Assembly: GCA_903886975.1 (NCBI GenBank)
Contig: CAISOB010000051.1
Span: 1-64,000, forward strand
Reading direction: 5' to 3'
Origin: an uncultured beta proteobacterium
GTDB lineage: Bacteria > Pseudomonadota > Gammaproteobacteria > Burkholderiales > Rhodocyclaceae
DNA: 64,000 bases
A program made the translations under genes and the position numbers. The notes under the pieces were generated by a model. The model saw only the letters and a program-made list of their open reading frames with translations, was not told where the DNA came from and ran no database searches. Below, one piece after another: positions 16,727 through 25,547 of the stretch (its first letter is position 1; each line of letters begins with the position of its first letter).

Positions 16727-17590
16727 ATGCGGCACTCGCGCTCCGAGTTCGTCGCGCTGCGCGAGCGGCGTTACCACGTGCGGATCTGGGGCGACGACGA
16801 CGCGCCGACGATCTTCTTCCTGCACGGCTGGGGCGACGTTGGCGCGTCGATTCAGTTCGTCGCCGAGGCCCTGGTTGGCAACTGGCGCATCATCGCGCCT
16901 GACTGGCGCGGTTTTGGCCTGTCGCAATGGAACGACGGCCCTTACTGGTTCGCCGACTACATCGCCGACCTCGACGCGCTGCTCGGCCATTACTCGCCGG
17001 CGCAACCGGCGCGCCTCGCCGGCCACAGCATGGGCGGCATCGTCGCGAGCCTCTTCGCGGGCATCGCGCCGCAGCGGGTGTCGCACCTCGCGAGCCTCGA
17101 AGGCTTCGTTCTCTGGGTGCACGCGCCCGAAGACAGTCCTGGCCGCCTTGCCAAATGGTTGCAGCAGATCCGCGATGACGACGCCGCTTTCCGCCATTAC
17201 CCGGACCGCGAACAATTCGCCGCCAGACTGCGCAGCGACAACCCGCGCCTGACCCCTGAACGCGCCGCGTTTCTTGCCGAGCATTCATCACGCGCCAGCG
17301 GCGGCAGTTTCGTCTTCGCCGCCGACCCGCGCCATCGCTGGATCAGCCCAGTCTATTTTCCGCTGCCCGAAGCCAAGGCCTGCTGGCGCCGGATCAGCGC
17401 GCCGACGCTGTGGGTTGCCGGGCGCGACTCGGATGTCATGAAGGAATTCGCGCAGCGTCCGGACGACCTCGACGCGCGGCGGGCTTGTTTCGCCAAGCTG
17501 CAGGAAAACTGGCTAGCCGACTGCGGCCATAACCTGCACCACGACCAGCCCGAAGCGTTGGCAAGCCTGCTCGACGAATTCTTCTCCTGA
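16727..17590 (+). CDS. Alpha/beta hydrolase
   Basis: A 287-residue alpha/beta-hydrolase. Oxyanion-hole HGWG is at 33-36, nucleophile Ser101 in GHSMGG, and the catalytic His is probably in DCGHNLHHDQPE near the C-terminus. A cap segment lies around 130-200. No signal peptide is seen, so it is cytoplasmic. Three bases separate it from the MFS gene. The family covers esterases, lactonases and haloalkane-type enzymes, and the natural substrate cannot be told from sequence. Confidence 0.87.
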   Translation: MRHSRSEFVALRERRYHVRIWGDDDAPTIFFLHGWGDVGASIQFVAEALVGNWRIIAPDWRGFGLSQWNDGPYWFADYIADLDALLGHYSPAQPARLAGHSMGGIVASLFAGIAPQRVSHLASLEGFVLWVHAPEDSPGRLAKWLQQIRDDDAAFRHYPDREQFAARLRSDNPRLTPERAAFLAEHSSRASGGSFVFAADPRHRWISPVYFPLPEAKACWRRISAPTLWVAGRDSDVMKEFAQRPDDLDARRACFAKLQENWLADCGHNLHHDQPEALASLLDEFFS

Positions 17591-17615
17591 ACCGCCGCTG
17601 CGGGCTGTGCGGGCA

Positions 17616-17644
17616 TTGGCTAAGCCATAAAACTTTGGTAGTAT
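17616..17644 (+). promoter_or_regulatory. Probable promoter of the hppA leader
   Basis: TTGGCT at 17616-17621, a 17-base spacer and TAGTAT at 17639-17644 give a good sigma70 pattern. The transcript would start near 17652 and carry a leader of about 260 bases before the hppA start. Confidence 0.55.
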
Positions 17645-17651
17645 AGTAAGT

Positions 17652-17914
17652 TAGGGGTTTGGGTCGAGAAACCGGCGTCGCTGCCTGCGATAAAACTAAA
17701 AGTGTGGCGCCTGCTTGTTGTATCTGGCGTTTTGCATTCGTGTTTGAGCTGAAACGCCTTGGTGCCATCGGTTAAAACATCCCTGTGAAAAATAATTGCT
17801 TCATTTGGTCAGCGTTCGACGCCAGCCAGGTTAGTTCTTGCCGCCGCAACGCGTGCGATGCCGAGTCATGAGCTTCGTCTCGGCTTTTGTTTTTACAACT
17901 CAATGGAAACTGTG
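17652..17914 (+). promoter_or_regulatory. Long structured 5' leader of hppA, possible attenuator
   Basis: A non-coding stretch of about 260 bases. It contains a seven-base-arm hairpin (17726-17732 with 17752-17758), a small GGTTT/AAACC hairpin near 17657-17674, and a terminator-like hairpin right before the ribosome binding site. No known riboswitch consensus was recognised; fluoride, c-di-GMP and TPP were looked for by eye. The layout suggests conditional termination. Confidence 0.45.
17860..17895 (+). terminator. Intrinsic terminator-like hairpin just upstream of hppA
   Basis: GCCGAG at 17860-17865 pairs with CTCGGC at 17879-17884, followed directly by TTTTGTTTTT. It ends about 20 bases before the hppA start codon. 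No gene lies upstream on this transcript within 250 bases, so it fits a leader attenuator better than an end-of-gene terminator. Confidence 0.65.
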
Positions 17915-20383
17915 ATGAAACTCTTCAGATCCTTCTCCGCCCCCGCCGGCGCACGCTGGCTTGCGGCCCTGCTGCTCGGTTCGGCCTGCCAACTCGCCAG
18001 TGCCAGTTCCGAAGCCAACCTTGTGCTGCCGAATCTGAATGATCCGGCGCTGGCGGTTTTCCTCGGCGGCATGACCGGCTGGCAGCTGCTCTCCTACGGG
18101 CTCCTGGTGTGCATCGCCGGCCTTGCTTTTGGCGCAGTGGTCTATGGCCAAATCAAGGCCATGCCGGTGCATCGCTCGATGGCTGAAGTCAGCGAGATCA
18201 TTTACGAAACCTGCAAGACCTACATGATCACCCAGGGCAAGTTCATCCTCGTGCTCGAGGTCTTCATCGGCGCGATCATCGTCGCCTATTTCGGCTGGGT
18301 GCAGCACATGCACGGCTCGGAAGTCGTGCTAATCCTCGCCTTCTCGCTCGTCGGCATCGCCGGCTCCTACGGCGTCGCCTGGTTCGGCATCCGCATCAAT
18401 ACCCTAGCCAACAGCCGCACGGCTTTCGCCGCGCTGGCCGGCAAGCCTTTCCCGGTCTATTCGATTCCGATGAAGTCCGGCATTTCCGTCGGCATGATGC
18501 TGATCTCGACCGAACTCCTGCTGATGCTCGGCATCCTGCTTTTCGTCTCGCCCGAGCTCGCCGGCAAGTGTTTCATCGGCTTCGCCATCGGCGAATCGCT
18601 CGGCGCCGCGGCGCTGCGCATCGCCGGCGGCATCTTCACCAAGATTGCCGATATCGGTTCCGATCTGATGAAGATCGTTTTCAAGATCAAGGAAGACGAC
18701 CCGCGCAATCCGGGCGTCATCGCCGACTGCACCGGCGACAACGCCGGCGACTCGGTCGGCCCGACAGCTGACGGTTTCGAAACCTACGGCGTCACCGGCG
18801 TCGCCCTGATCAGCTTCATTCTGCTGGCCGTTCCGGAGGCTGCGGTTCAGGTGCAGCTGCTGGTCTGGATCTTCGTCATGCGCGTGATGATGATTTTCGC
18901 TTCCGGAATTTCCTACATCGGCAATGATTTCGTCATGAAGGCCAAATTCGGCGCCTCGCCGCGCTTCAACTTCGAAACGCCGCTGACCTCGCTGGTCTGG
19001 GTAACCTCCATCGTCTCGCTGATCATCACCTTCATCGTTTCCAAGATACTGATCGGCAACATCGCCATTGGCGGCGTCATCTATGCCAACCTGTGGTGGC
19101 AGCTCTCGCTGATCATCACCTTCGGCACGCTGGCCGGCGCGATCATTCCGGAACTGGTGAAAGTGTTTACGTCGACCCATTCGCGGCATGTGCGCGAAGT
19201 CGTCGAAGCTTCGCGCGAAGGCGGCGCCAGCCTGAACATCCTCGCCGGTCTGACGGCCGGCAACTTCTCGGCGTTCTGGATTGGTGTGGTCATCGTCTCG
19301 CTGATGACCGGCGCCTATCTTGTCTCGAAAGGCGATCTTTCTTTGGTGATCAATCCGGATGCGGCCAAGGCCGGAATCATGGCGGCCGTCTTCTCCTTCG
19401 GCCTCGTGGCTTTCGGTTTCCTCGGCATGGGGCCCGTCACCATCGCGGTCGATAGTTATGGTCCGGTGACCGATAATGCGCAATCGGTCTATGAACTGTC
19501 GACCATCGAGCAGATTCCCGGCATCGAAGCTGAAGTCAAGCATGCTTTCGGCATCACCGTCGACTTCGAGAAGGCCAAGGAATTGCTGGAAGAAAATGAC
19601 GGCTGCGGCAATACTTTCAAGGCCACGGCCAAGCCGGTGCTGATCGGCACCGCGGTTGTCGGTGCAGCAACCATGGTTTTCTCGATCATCATGCTGCTGA
19701 CCAACGGCCTGACGGACAATGTCAGCAATCTGTCGATGCTGCATCCGCCTTTCCTGCTCGGTCTGATTTCGGGCGGCGCGACGATCTTCTGGTTCTCCGG
19801 CGCGTCAACCCAGGCGGTGTCGACCGGCGCCTATCGCGCCGTCGAATTCATCAAGCTCAACATCAAGCTTGACGAGGGTTCGACCAAGGCCAACGTCGAA
19901 GACAGCAAGCGCGTCGTCGCCATCTGCACGCAGTATGCGCAAAAAGGCATGTTCAACATCTTCATGGCGGTGTTCTTCGGCACCTTGGCCTGCGCCTTCA
20001 TCGAGCCCTTCTTCTTCATCGGCTACCTGATCTCGCTGGCGATCATCGGCCTCTATCAGGCGGTGTTCATGGCCAACGCGGGCGGCGCCTGGGATAACGC
20101 CAAGAAGATCGTCGAAACCGAGCTGCGCGCCAAAGGCACGGAACTGCATGCGGCCGCCGTGATCGGCGACACCGTCGGCGATCCGTTCAAGGACACCTGC
20201 TCGGTGGCGATGAACCCGATCATCAAGTTCACCACGCTGTTCGGTCTGCTGGCCGTCGAAATGGCCGTCGGTCTCGTTGCGCAGGGGCAACAGAACCTGG
20301 CCTGGGTGCTGGCTGCGGCTTTCCTGGCGCTCAATCTGGTGTTCGTCTATCGCAGCTTCTACGGCATGCGTATCAACGACTGA
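17915..20383 (+). CDS. hppA: Membrane-bound pyrophosphatase (proton or sodium pump), divergent type
   Basis: An 822-residue membrane pyrophosphatase that couples PPi hydrolysis to ion pumping. ATG 17915 follows a GGA-rich site and gives a signal-like N-terminus. Upstream in-frame codons (17858) would sit in the leader terminator and are rejected. Catalytic motifs EDDPRNPGVIADCTGDNAGD and GDTVGDPFKDTCSVAMNP are present but differ from the canonical DNVGDNVGD...GMGADLFES and PFKDTAGPAINP forms. The protein is longer than usual (about 660-770). GNTFKA has Lys where potassium-dependent enzymes have Ala, suggesting potassium independence. It is probably an early-diverging or ion-regulated branch. 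Confidence 0.92.
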   Translation: MKLFRSFSAPAGARWLAALLLGSACQLASASSEANLVLPNLNDPALAVFLGGMTGWQLLSYGLLVCIAGLAFGAVVYGQIKAMPVHRSMAEVSEIIYETCKTYMITQGKFILVLEVFIGAIIVAYFGWVQHMHGSEVVLILAFSLVGIAGSYGVAWFGIRINTLANSRTAFAALAGKPFPVYSIPMKSGISVGMMLISTELLLMLGILLFVSPELAGKCFIGFAIGESLGAAALRIAGGIFTKIADIGSDLMKIVFKIKEDDPRNPGVIADCTGDNAGDSVGPTADGFETYGVTGVALISFILLAVPEAAVQVQLLVWIFVMRVMMIFASGISYIGNDFVMKAKFGASPRFNFETPLTSLVWVTSIVSLIITFIVSKILIGNIAIGGVIYANLWWQLSLIITFGTLAGAIIPELVKVFTSTHSRHVREVVEASREGGASLNILAGLTAGNFSAFWIGVVIVSLMTGAYLVSKGDLSLVINPDAAKAGIMAAVFSFGLVAFGFLGMGPVTIAVDSYGPVTDNAQSVYELSTIEQIPGIEAEVKHAFGITVDFEKAKELLEENDGCGNTFKATAKPVLIGTAVVGAATMVFSIIMLLTNGLTDNVSNLSMLHPPFLLGLISGGATIFWFSGASTQAVSTGAYRAVEFIKLNIKLDEGSTKANVEDSKRVVAICTQYAQKGMFNIFMAVFFGTLACAFIEPFFFIGYLISLAIIGLYQAVFMANAGGAWDNAKKIVETELRAKGTELHAAAVIGDTVGDPFKDTCSVAMNPIIKFTTLFGLLAVEMAVGLVAQGQQNLAWVLAAAFLALNLVFVYRSFYGMRIND

Positions 20384-20405
20384 GGGCAGCCGCCCGACAA
20401 CCACA

Positions 20406-20430
20406 GGCCGGCACGTGTGCCGGCCTTTTT
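20406..20430 (+). terminator. Intrinsic terminator after hppA
   Basis: Nine-base GC-rich arms at 20406-20414 and 20417-20425 are followed by TTTTT. It lies between the hppA stop and the convergent hslU stop (20437). Confidence 0.85.
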
Positions 20431-20436
20431 CTTGAA

Positions 20437-21780
20437 CTACAGAACATAGCGCGACAGATCCTCGTTCTGCGACAGTTCGGCGAGCCGCTCGTCGACATAG
20501 GCGCCGTCGACGGCGATCGTTGTCTGCGTCGCGGGCTGCCCGGCCGTAAATGACACTTCTTCGAGCAGGCGCTCCATCACCGTGTACAACCGGCGCGCGC
20601 CGATGTTCTCGGTCCGCTCATTGACCGACCAGGCAATCTGCGCGAGCCGCCGGATGCCGTCGGCAGAAAATTCGAGCGCCACGCCTTCGGTGGCCATCAG
20701 AGCCTGATACTGCATGGTCAGGCAAGCATCGGTCTGGGTCAGGATGCACTCGAAATCGGCGACCGAGAGCGAGTCAAGCTCGACGCGAATCGGGAAACGC
20801 CCCTGCAACTCCGGGATCAGGTCGGACGGCTTGGCCAGGTGAAAAGCGCCGCTGGCGATGAACAGCACGTGGTCGGTGCGGATCATGCCGTACTTCGTCG
20901 ACACCGTCGTGCCTTCGACCAGCGGCAGGAGATCGCGCTGCACGCCCTGGCGCGAGACGTCGGCACCCTGAACGTCGCCGCGCGAAGTGATCTTGTCGAT
21001 CTCGTCGAGGAAGACGATGCCGTTCTGCTCGACGTTGTACATAGCGGCAAGCTTGATCTCTTCATCGTTGATGAGCTTTGCCGCTTCCTCGTCGTTGAGC
21101 AGCTTGCGCGCCTCGCCGATTTTCAGCTTGCGCGATTTCTTGCGGCCGGCGCCCATGGTCTGGAACATGCCTTGAATTTGCGAGGTCAGCTCCTCCATGC
21201 CGGGCGGCGCGAAGATCTCGGCCTGCACCGCCGACGCGGCGACTTCGATTTCGATCTCCTTGTCGTCGAGTTCGCCTTCGCGCAGTTTCTTGCGAAACTT
21301 CTGGCGCGTCGCACTTTCATCGGCGACTTGGCCCTCATTGTATAAATTTCCCCGCGCCGGCGGCAGCAGCGCGTCGAGCAGACGCTCTTCGGCCGCGTCG
21401 TCGGCGCGCGCCCGAACCGCGCTCATCGCTTGTTCGCGGCCGTTCTTGACAGCGATCTCGGCAAGATCGCGGATGATCGTTTCGACGTCGCGGCCCACAT
21501 AGCCGACCTCGGTGAACTTGGTCGCCTCGATCTTGATGAAGGGCGCGTTGGCGAGGCGCGCCAGACGCCGCGCGATCTCGGTCTTGCCGACGCCGGTCGG
21601 GCCGATCATCAGAATGTTCTTGGGCGTTATTTCCTGGCGCAGCGGCTCGGCCACCTGCGCCCGGCGCCAGCGGTTGCGCAGCGCGATGGCCACCGCCTTC
21701 TTGGCTTTGCCCTGGCCGACAATATGTTTGTCGAGTTCGTGCACAATTTCCTGCGGCGTCATTGGCATGATTTGCGTCAT
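20437..21780 (-). CDS. hslU: ATP-dependent protease ATPase subunit HslU
   Basis: A 447-residue AAA+ unfoldase that partners HslV. Walker A GPTGVGKT is at 60-67, the pore motif GYVGRD near 91-96, and Walker B VFLDEID follows the I-domain. The C-terminus EDLSRYVL is the tail that docks between HslV subunits and activates it. The start ATG has a second Met at residue 5. Unlike the usual hslVU operon, hslV lies 1.3 kb away on the same strand beyond two plus-strand genes, so hslU needs its own promoter in 21781-21895. Confidence 0.97.
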   Translation of the reverse strand: MTQIMPMTPQEIVHELDKHIVGQGKAKKAVAIALRNRWRRAQVAEPLRQEITPKNILMIGPTGVGKTEIARRLARLANAPFIKIEATKFTEVGYVGRDVETIIRDLAEIAVKNGREQAMSAVRARADDAAEERLLDALLPPARGNLYNEGQVADESATRQKFRKKLREGELDDKEIEIEVAASAVQAEIFAPPGMEELTSQIQGMFQTMGAGRKKSRKLKIGEARKLLNDEEAAKLINDEEIKLAAMYNVEQNGIVFLDEIDKITSRGDVQGADVSRQGVQRDLLPLVEGTTVSTKYGMIRTDHVLFIASGAFHLAKPSDLIPELQGRFPIRVELDSLSVADFECILTQTDACLTMQYQALMATEGVALEFSADGIRRLAQIAWSVNERTENIGARRLYTVMERLLEEVSFTAGQPATQTTIAVDGAYVDERLAELSQNEDLSRYVL

Positions 21781-21895
21781 TTTTAGCCTGCGCGATACGG
21801 CGAAAAGGGAAAGAAATTTAACATGTTCTCAGTTAATGCGCTGATTGTGGCAAACTGATGCGAACGGTCTGGAGCGGGCCGGCAGGAGAATAATT

Positions 21896-22216
21896 ATGAA
21901 ATCACGCATCGTTTGCCTTGCCCCGGGTCGCGTGGCCCCGGGAATGACCCTGGCGACCGCGGTCATCGGCCGCGACGGGAACACCTTGCTGGCCGCGGGA
22001 ACGGCGCTCGATTCGGAAATGCTCGAGCGGCTGATCCGGCGCGGCGTCGAAACGGTCTCCGTACTGGTCGTCGATACGCGCGACCCTGAAACGATCGCCA
22101 TGGAACTTCACGCCGCCGAATCCCGGGTTGAGACCATCTTTCGCGGCGCCGGAAGTCCGGCGCGGCAGGCACTGCACGCGGCCATTCTCGATTTTCGCCG
22201 GGAGCATACCGCATGA
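21896..22216 (+). CDS. DUF3391-like small protein
   Basis: A 106-residue protein opening MKSRIVCLAPGRVAPGM and continuing TLATAVIGRDGNTLLAAGTALD. This is the beta-rich module that commonly precedes HD-GYP or HDOD domains (DUF3391-like). AGGAG seven bases upstream supports ATG 21896 over the longer open frame. Its ATGA overlap with the HDOD gene suggests that the two polypeptides form one functional unit, as if a two-domain signalling protein had been split. No catalytic residues are seen. Confidence 0.75.
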   Translation: MKSRIVCLAPGRVAPGMTLATAVIGRDGNTLLAAGTALDSEMLERLIRRGVETVSVLVVDTRDPETIAMELHAAESRVETIFRGAGSPARQALHAAILDFRREHTA

Positions 22217-23052
22217 CGACGCCACCCAGCCTCGACGAATTATCCGCCAAAGCGAATGCGCTCCCGTCGCTGCCCGAGGTCGTCAGTTACCTGACGCGTT
22301 CGCTCAATGACGAAGGCGCCAATGTCGATACGCTCGCGCATTACATCAATTCCGACCCGGCCATTGTCGCCCGCTTGCTGGCGGCGGCCAATTCGGTGGC
22401 GTCCGGGTTGTCGACGCACATCTTTTCGGCCAAGCAGGCTTTCCTCGTTCTCGGCATCGATCGTATCGTCAGCATCATTCTCGCGTCGGCGCTCACCTAT
22501 CGCTACGACATGCGCAATACGGGATTCGACGCCCGCCTGCTGTGGCGCCACTCGCTTGGCGTTGCCACCTGCGCACGGGTGCTCGGCGAACTGACCGGCT
22601 TCAATCCGGAAATGGCGTTTACCGGCGGCCTGCTGCACGACATCGGCCAACTGCTGATGTTCACCGCCAGTCCGACCCATTACGTGCGCGCCCTTGATCT
22701 GCGCCGGCAGGGCGATATTTCCCTGATCGCCGCAGAGCGCGAGGTGTTCGGCTATGACCACGCGGCCGCCGGAAAGACTCTGGCAATCGCCTGGAAACTG
22801 CCGGCCGAGATCGCCGACGCCATTGCGGCGCATCACGAGCCCGATGATTTGTTCAGCGAAATCGGCAACCTGGTTCATGTCAGCGAGATTCTGAGCCATG
22901 CGCTCGACCTCGGCGAGTTGCCCGACAACCGAGTCCCCGAGCTCTCCGAACTCGCCTGCGCGCAACTCGGACTGACGTGGCCAAGGCTCGCCGGGCACTT
23001 TGCCGAAATCGAAGCGCGTTACGACGGCATCACGGTGGCGATCGGAATCTGA
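22213..23052 (+). CDS. HDOD domain signalling protein
   Basis: A 279-residue protein with an HDOD domain over about residues 12-215. The helical start LPSLPEVVSYLTRSLNDE and INSDPAIVARLLAAANS are diagnostic. Unusually for HDOD proteins, LLHDIG and AIAAHHEPDD keep a near-complete HD set (His-Asp pair plus His-His). Phosphodiesterase-like metal binding is therefore possible, although the GYP motif is absent. It ends stop-to-stop with hslV, with TGA at 23050-23052 followed at once by the hslV stop. A role in motility, c-di-GMP or stress control is likely. Confidence 0.85.
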   Translation: MTTPPSLDELSAKANALPSLPEVVSYLTRSLNDEGANVDTLAHYINSDPAIVARLLAAANSVASGLSTHIFSAKQAFLVLGIDRIVSIILASALTYRYDMRNTGFDARLLWRHSLGVATCARVLGELTGFNPEMAFTGGLLHDIGQLLMFTASPTHYVRALDLRRQGDISLIAAEREVFGYDHAAAGKTLAIAWKLPAEIADAIAAHHEPDDLFSEIGNLVHVSEILSHALDLGELPDNRVPELSELACAQLGLTWPRLAGHFAEIEARYDGITVAIGI

Positions 23053-23589
23053 TCAGTCCAGCGTCTCGATGACGAAATTGTGGTTGGTGTAGATGCACAG
23101 GTCGCCGGCGATCTCGAGCGACTTGCGGATCACCTCGGCCGGATCGAGCGGGGTGTTCTCGATCAGCGCCCGCGCGGCCGATTGCGCGAATGCGCCGCCC
23201 GATCCGATGGCAACGATGCCGTACTCGGGTTCGAGCACATCGCCGTTGCCGGTAATGATCAGCGAATTGGCCTGATCGGCGACGGCGAGCATCGCTTCGA
23301 GCCGGCGCAAGGCGCGATCGCTGCGCCAGTCCTTGGCGAGTTCGACGGCCGAGCGCAGCAGATTGCCCTGATGCTTGTCGAGTTTGGCCTCGAAACGCTC
23401 GAACAGCGTGAACGCATCGGCGGTGCCGCCGGCAAAGCCGGCAAGAATCTTCCCCTCATGGATGCGCCTGACCTTGCGCGCACCGGCCTTGATCACGATA
23501 TTGCCAAGCGTGACCTGACCGTCGCCGCCCATGGCCACGCGCTCGCCACGGCGTACTGAGAGAATCGTCGTGCCGTGGTATTGCTCCAT
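23053..23589 (-). CDS. hslV: ATP-dependent protease catalytic subunit HslV
   Basis: A 178-residue N-terminal-nucleophile peptidase. A short propeptide MEQYHG precedes the catalytic Thr7 of [19 protein letters not shown], the glycine-rich [15 protein letters not shown] and [13 protein letters not shown] are all conserved. ATG 23589 overlaps the STAS gene stop by one base, so translation is coupled to the STAS protein instead of to hslU. The longer open frame to 23787 is an overlap with STAS and is not used. Confidence 0.97.
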   Translation of the reverse strand: MEQYHGTTILSVRRGERVAMGGDGQVTLGNIVIKAGARKVRRIHEGKILAGFAGGTADAFTLFERFEAKLDKHQGNLLRSAVELAKDWRSDRALRRLEAMLAVADQANSLIITGNGDVLEPEYGIVAIGSGGAFAQSAARALIENTPLDPAEVIRKSLEIAGDLCIYTNHNFVIETLD

Positions 23590-24824
23590 CAGCGTTTCGC
23601 GAAAACGATGGTCGCCACCGCGGTGAGGCCGACGATGCCGAACAGTTCGGCAACCAGATGATTGGGATGGCGAAAGACGATCTGCTTGCCCGTGCGCCGA
23701 ACCATCGTCAGGGTATTGAGCAGCGCGCCGGCGCTGATGAAATCCATGCGCGAGAGCGCCATGCACTCGATGAGCACCGGGTCGCACTGCTCGGCACGCG
23801 CCGGCAAATCGCCAAAGCGCTGGGCCTTGATCTCGCCGCGCAGAACGTAGGCGTCGGTCCTTGTGTCACTGTCCGTCTCAGGGTCATTGACGACACGCGC
23901 CAACACCGGTTCCGGGCTGGCAACCCGGCGCGGCTCCCACGACGGGGGCGAAACTTCAAAGGTCACGGCATAATCGATTGCCACCTCGTCGAAAGCCTCG
24001 TGCTGTCCCTGCAACTGGTAAATTTCGAGCAGCAGCAGCCAACACTCCTTGTCTTCGGCCCGCCCCGGCTCGACGGGCTTTTCGAGCAATGCGCGCAACT
24101 TGTCGCGGCCGAGGATTTCGATCTCGCGCTTGGCCTTTCGAGTCTGTTGCAACTGCGCCAGAAAACGACCGCAACCGGGCGCATCGAGACCGGCGAGCGA
24201 CGACAGGTCGAGCCGAACCTTCGCATTCTTTTCCATGGCCTGGCGGATCGCGTCGAACGCCGCATTGTTATCGCCGGACAAAGGCCCGCGGAATAGAAGG
24301 TTACCGGCCAGCACCTCCTTGCCCTTGGGCTTGTCGGGTGATTTGTCGCGCCAACCGGGCGGCGATTTTTCATAGGACCGCGCGTAATCGATGCCGAGCG
24401 CCTCGAATGGCGCCCGCTTGCCGGTCAGCTGGTAAAGGTCGAAAAGCATCAGCCACAAGCGCTCGGCGGGGCCGAGGCGATAGACCGCCACGGCTGCCTC
24501 GAGTACGCCGCGTGCCGCGTCGTCCTGCCCGTTGGCAAAAAGCATCGCCGCTTTCTCGGCTTCGGCATCGACCGGATCGATATCCACCTCGACTTGAAAA
24601 TCAAGCGAACTCTCGCTGAATGCGAAACTCGAGGACTCAAGCGGCGATGAACCGTCCTTGGTCGGCGCCGACGGCGCCGTGCCGGCCGGATTCGCCGCGC
24701 CGGCAGGAGGGTAACCGTCGTCGCCACCGAACAGAGGATTGTCGTCGTGCGCCTGATTCGAGCGCGGCACGGCAGCTGGCCGGGCGACCATCTTTTTTGG
24801 TTCTTTTTTGAAGAATGAAAAAAC
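23589..24824 (-). CDS. STAS-domain protein, large multi-domain form
   Basis: A 411-residue protein from ATG 24824. Its N-terminus [13 protein letters not shown] is hydrophobic/basic, followed by a low-complexity linker (about 25-75). Two similar blocks follow, with repeated motifs such as [20 protein letters not shown] and [21 protein letters not shown] central segment [19 protein letters not shown] and the C-terminal [18 protein letters not shown] resemble the STAS anti-anti-sigma core. It lies directly upstream of hslV in the same unit. The partner kinase is not in the window. The start could also be the TTG at 24842. Confidence 0.7.
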   Translation of the reverse strand, partial: VFSFFKKEPKKMVARPAAVPRSNQAHDDNPLFGGDDGYPPAGAANPAGTAPSAPTKDGSSPLESSSFAFSESSLDFQVEVDIDPVDAEAEKAAMLFANGQDDAARGVLEAAVAVYRLGPAERLWLMLFDLYQLTGKRAPFEALGIDYARSYEKSPPGWRDKSPDKPKGKEVLAGNLLFRGPLSGDNNAAFDAIRQAMEKNAKVRLDLSSLAGLDAPGCGRFLAQLQQTRKAKREIEILGRDKLRALLEKPVEPGRAEDKECWLLLLEIYQLQGQHEAFDEVAIDYAVTFEVSPPSWEPRRVASPEPVLARVVNDPETDSDTRTDAYVLRGEIKAQRFGDLPARAEQCDPVLIECMALSRMDFISAGALLNTLTMVRRTGKQIVFRHPNHLVAELFGIVGLTAVATIVFAKR

Positions 24825-24928
24825 CATAGCCTGCAGCAGCAACTTGCAATTTATCGACAGAGGTCTCTTTTAACACATCGCCCCATACTCTGCAATTTGC
24901 GGGCATTCCTGCGTGGTATCGTGCCCGC

Positions 24929-25366
24929 TCACGACGACGCTGCGCAACAGCCGGCGCAACGTCCGCGCAGGTCGAAATCCACGCGCGACAGAGAAAAGCC
25001 GAGCGGCAAGGCCGGCGCGGCCGGGGGCGCGGCGGCAAGACAGAAGACACCGCCACAGTCTTCGCAACGAAAATGCACATGCGTCAGGTGCTCGCCCGCA
25101 GCAGCAGCCGAGAAACGATAGACGCGATGAGCATCCGTGTTCTTGTGCGCCAGGCCGCTTTCGGCCAGCCAGTCGAGCACGCGGTAGAGCGTCACACGGT
25201 CGATCGCCCGGGCGCCCAAGGCCGACTCGATCTCGTTATGCGTCAGTGCCGCAGGCGCATCACGCAGAAGCTGGAGAACACGGATGCGTGCCGGCGTCGC
25301 GCGCGCACCCGTGCGGCGAATTTGCTCGGCGACGGCATCAACGCTCGGGGAAGGTTGAAAAGGCAA
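24929..25366 (-). CDS. Fur family transcriptional regulator (possibly Zur-like)
   Basis: About 145 residues from TTG 25366. ATG 25429 is an alternative, but it lies inside a palindromic operator and upstream of a good -10 box. The winged helix (ATPARIRVLQLLRDAPAALTHNEIESAL, then DRVTLYRVLDWLAESGL) is followed by the dimerisation domain with HVHFRCEDCGGVFC and a second pair CAGCC near the C-terminus, a structural Zn site. The metal sensed cannot be fixed from sequence; zinc is plausible. It is divergent from msrB. Confidence 0.82.
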   Translation of the reverse strand: MPFQPSPSVDAVAEQIRRTGARATPARIRVLQLLRDAPAALTHNEIESALGARAIDRVTLYRVLDWLAESGLAHKNTDAHRVYRFSAAAAGEHLTHVHFRCEDCGGVFCLAAAPPAAPALPLGFSLSRVDFDLRGRCAGCCAASS

Positions 25367-25397
25367 GGCGAGTGTCCCGGCCAGAGTGGGTCTGCTG

Positions 25398-25435
25398 ATT
25401 AGAGCATAGCTCACGACCAGACGCAACATTGTTGC
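25398..25435 (-). promoter_or_regulatory. Promoter of the Fur-family gene with 13-base palindrome
   Basis: On the minus strand TTGCGT (25426-25421), a 17-base spacer and TCTAAT (25403-25398) form a promoter. A perfect inverted repeat GCAACATTGTTGC at 25423-25435 covers the -35 box. That is a natural autoregulatory operator position, and the palindrome also lies 113 bases upstream of the divergent msrB. Binding is inferred, not shown. Confidence 0.5.
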
Positions 25436-25547
25436 AATAACTTGTCGACATGAATTATTCGGAGTCCCGCCGCGTACGGCAGCTTCGGGAACTGTCACAG
25501 CGATCAACTGCCGAACTCGCCAGACCAACGATATTCATGGAGGCTTC

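Noticed and set aside
15014..17284. 756-codon minus-strand ORF opposite hslR, MFS and hydrolase genes
   Set aside because: Long only because of high GC third positions; composition is Arg/Ala/Glu/Gln repeats and it crosses three real genes.
17858..17914. Start of hppA at 17858
   Set aside because: It would place the start inside a terminator-like hairpin and add 19 non-conserved residues; ATG 17915 gives a signal-like N-terminus.
17652..17914. Fluoride or c-di-GMP riboswitch before hppA
   Set aside because: Neither consensus core is recognisable by eye in the leader.
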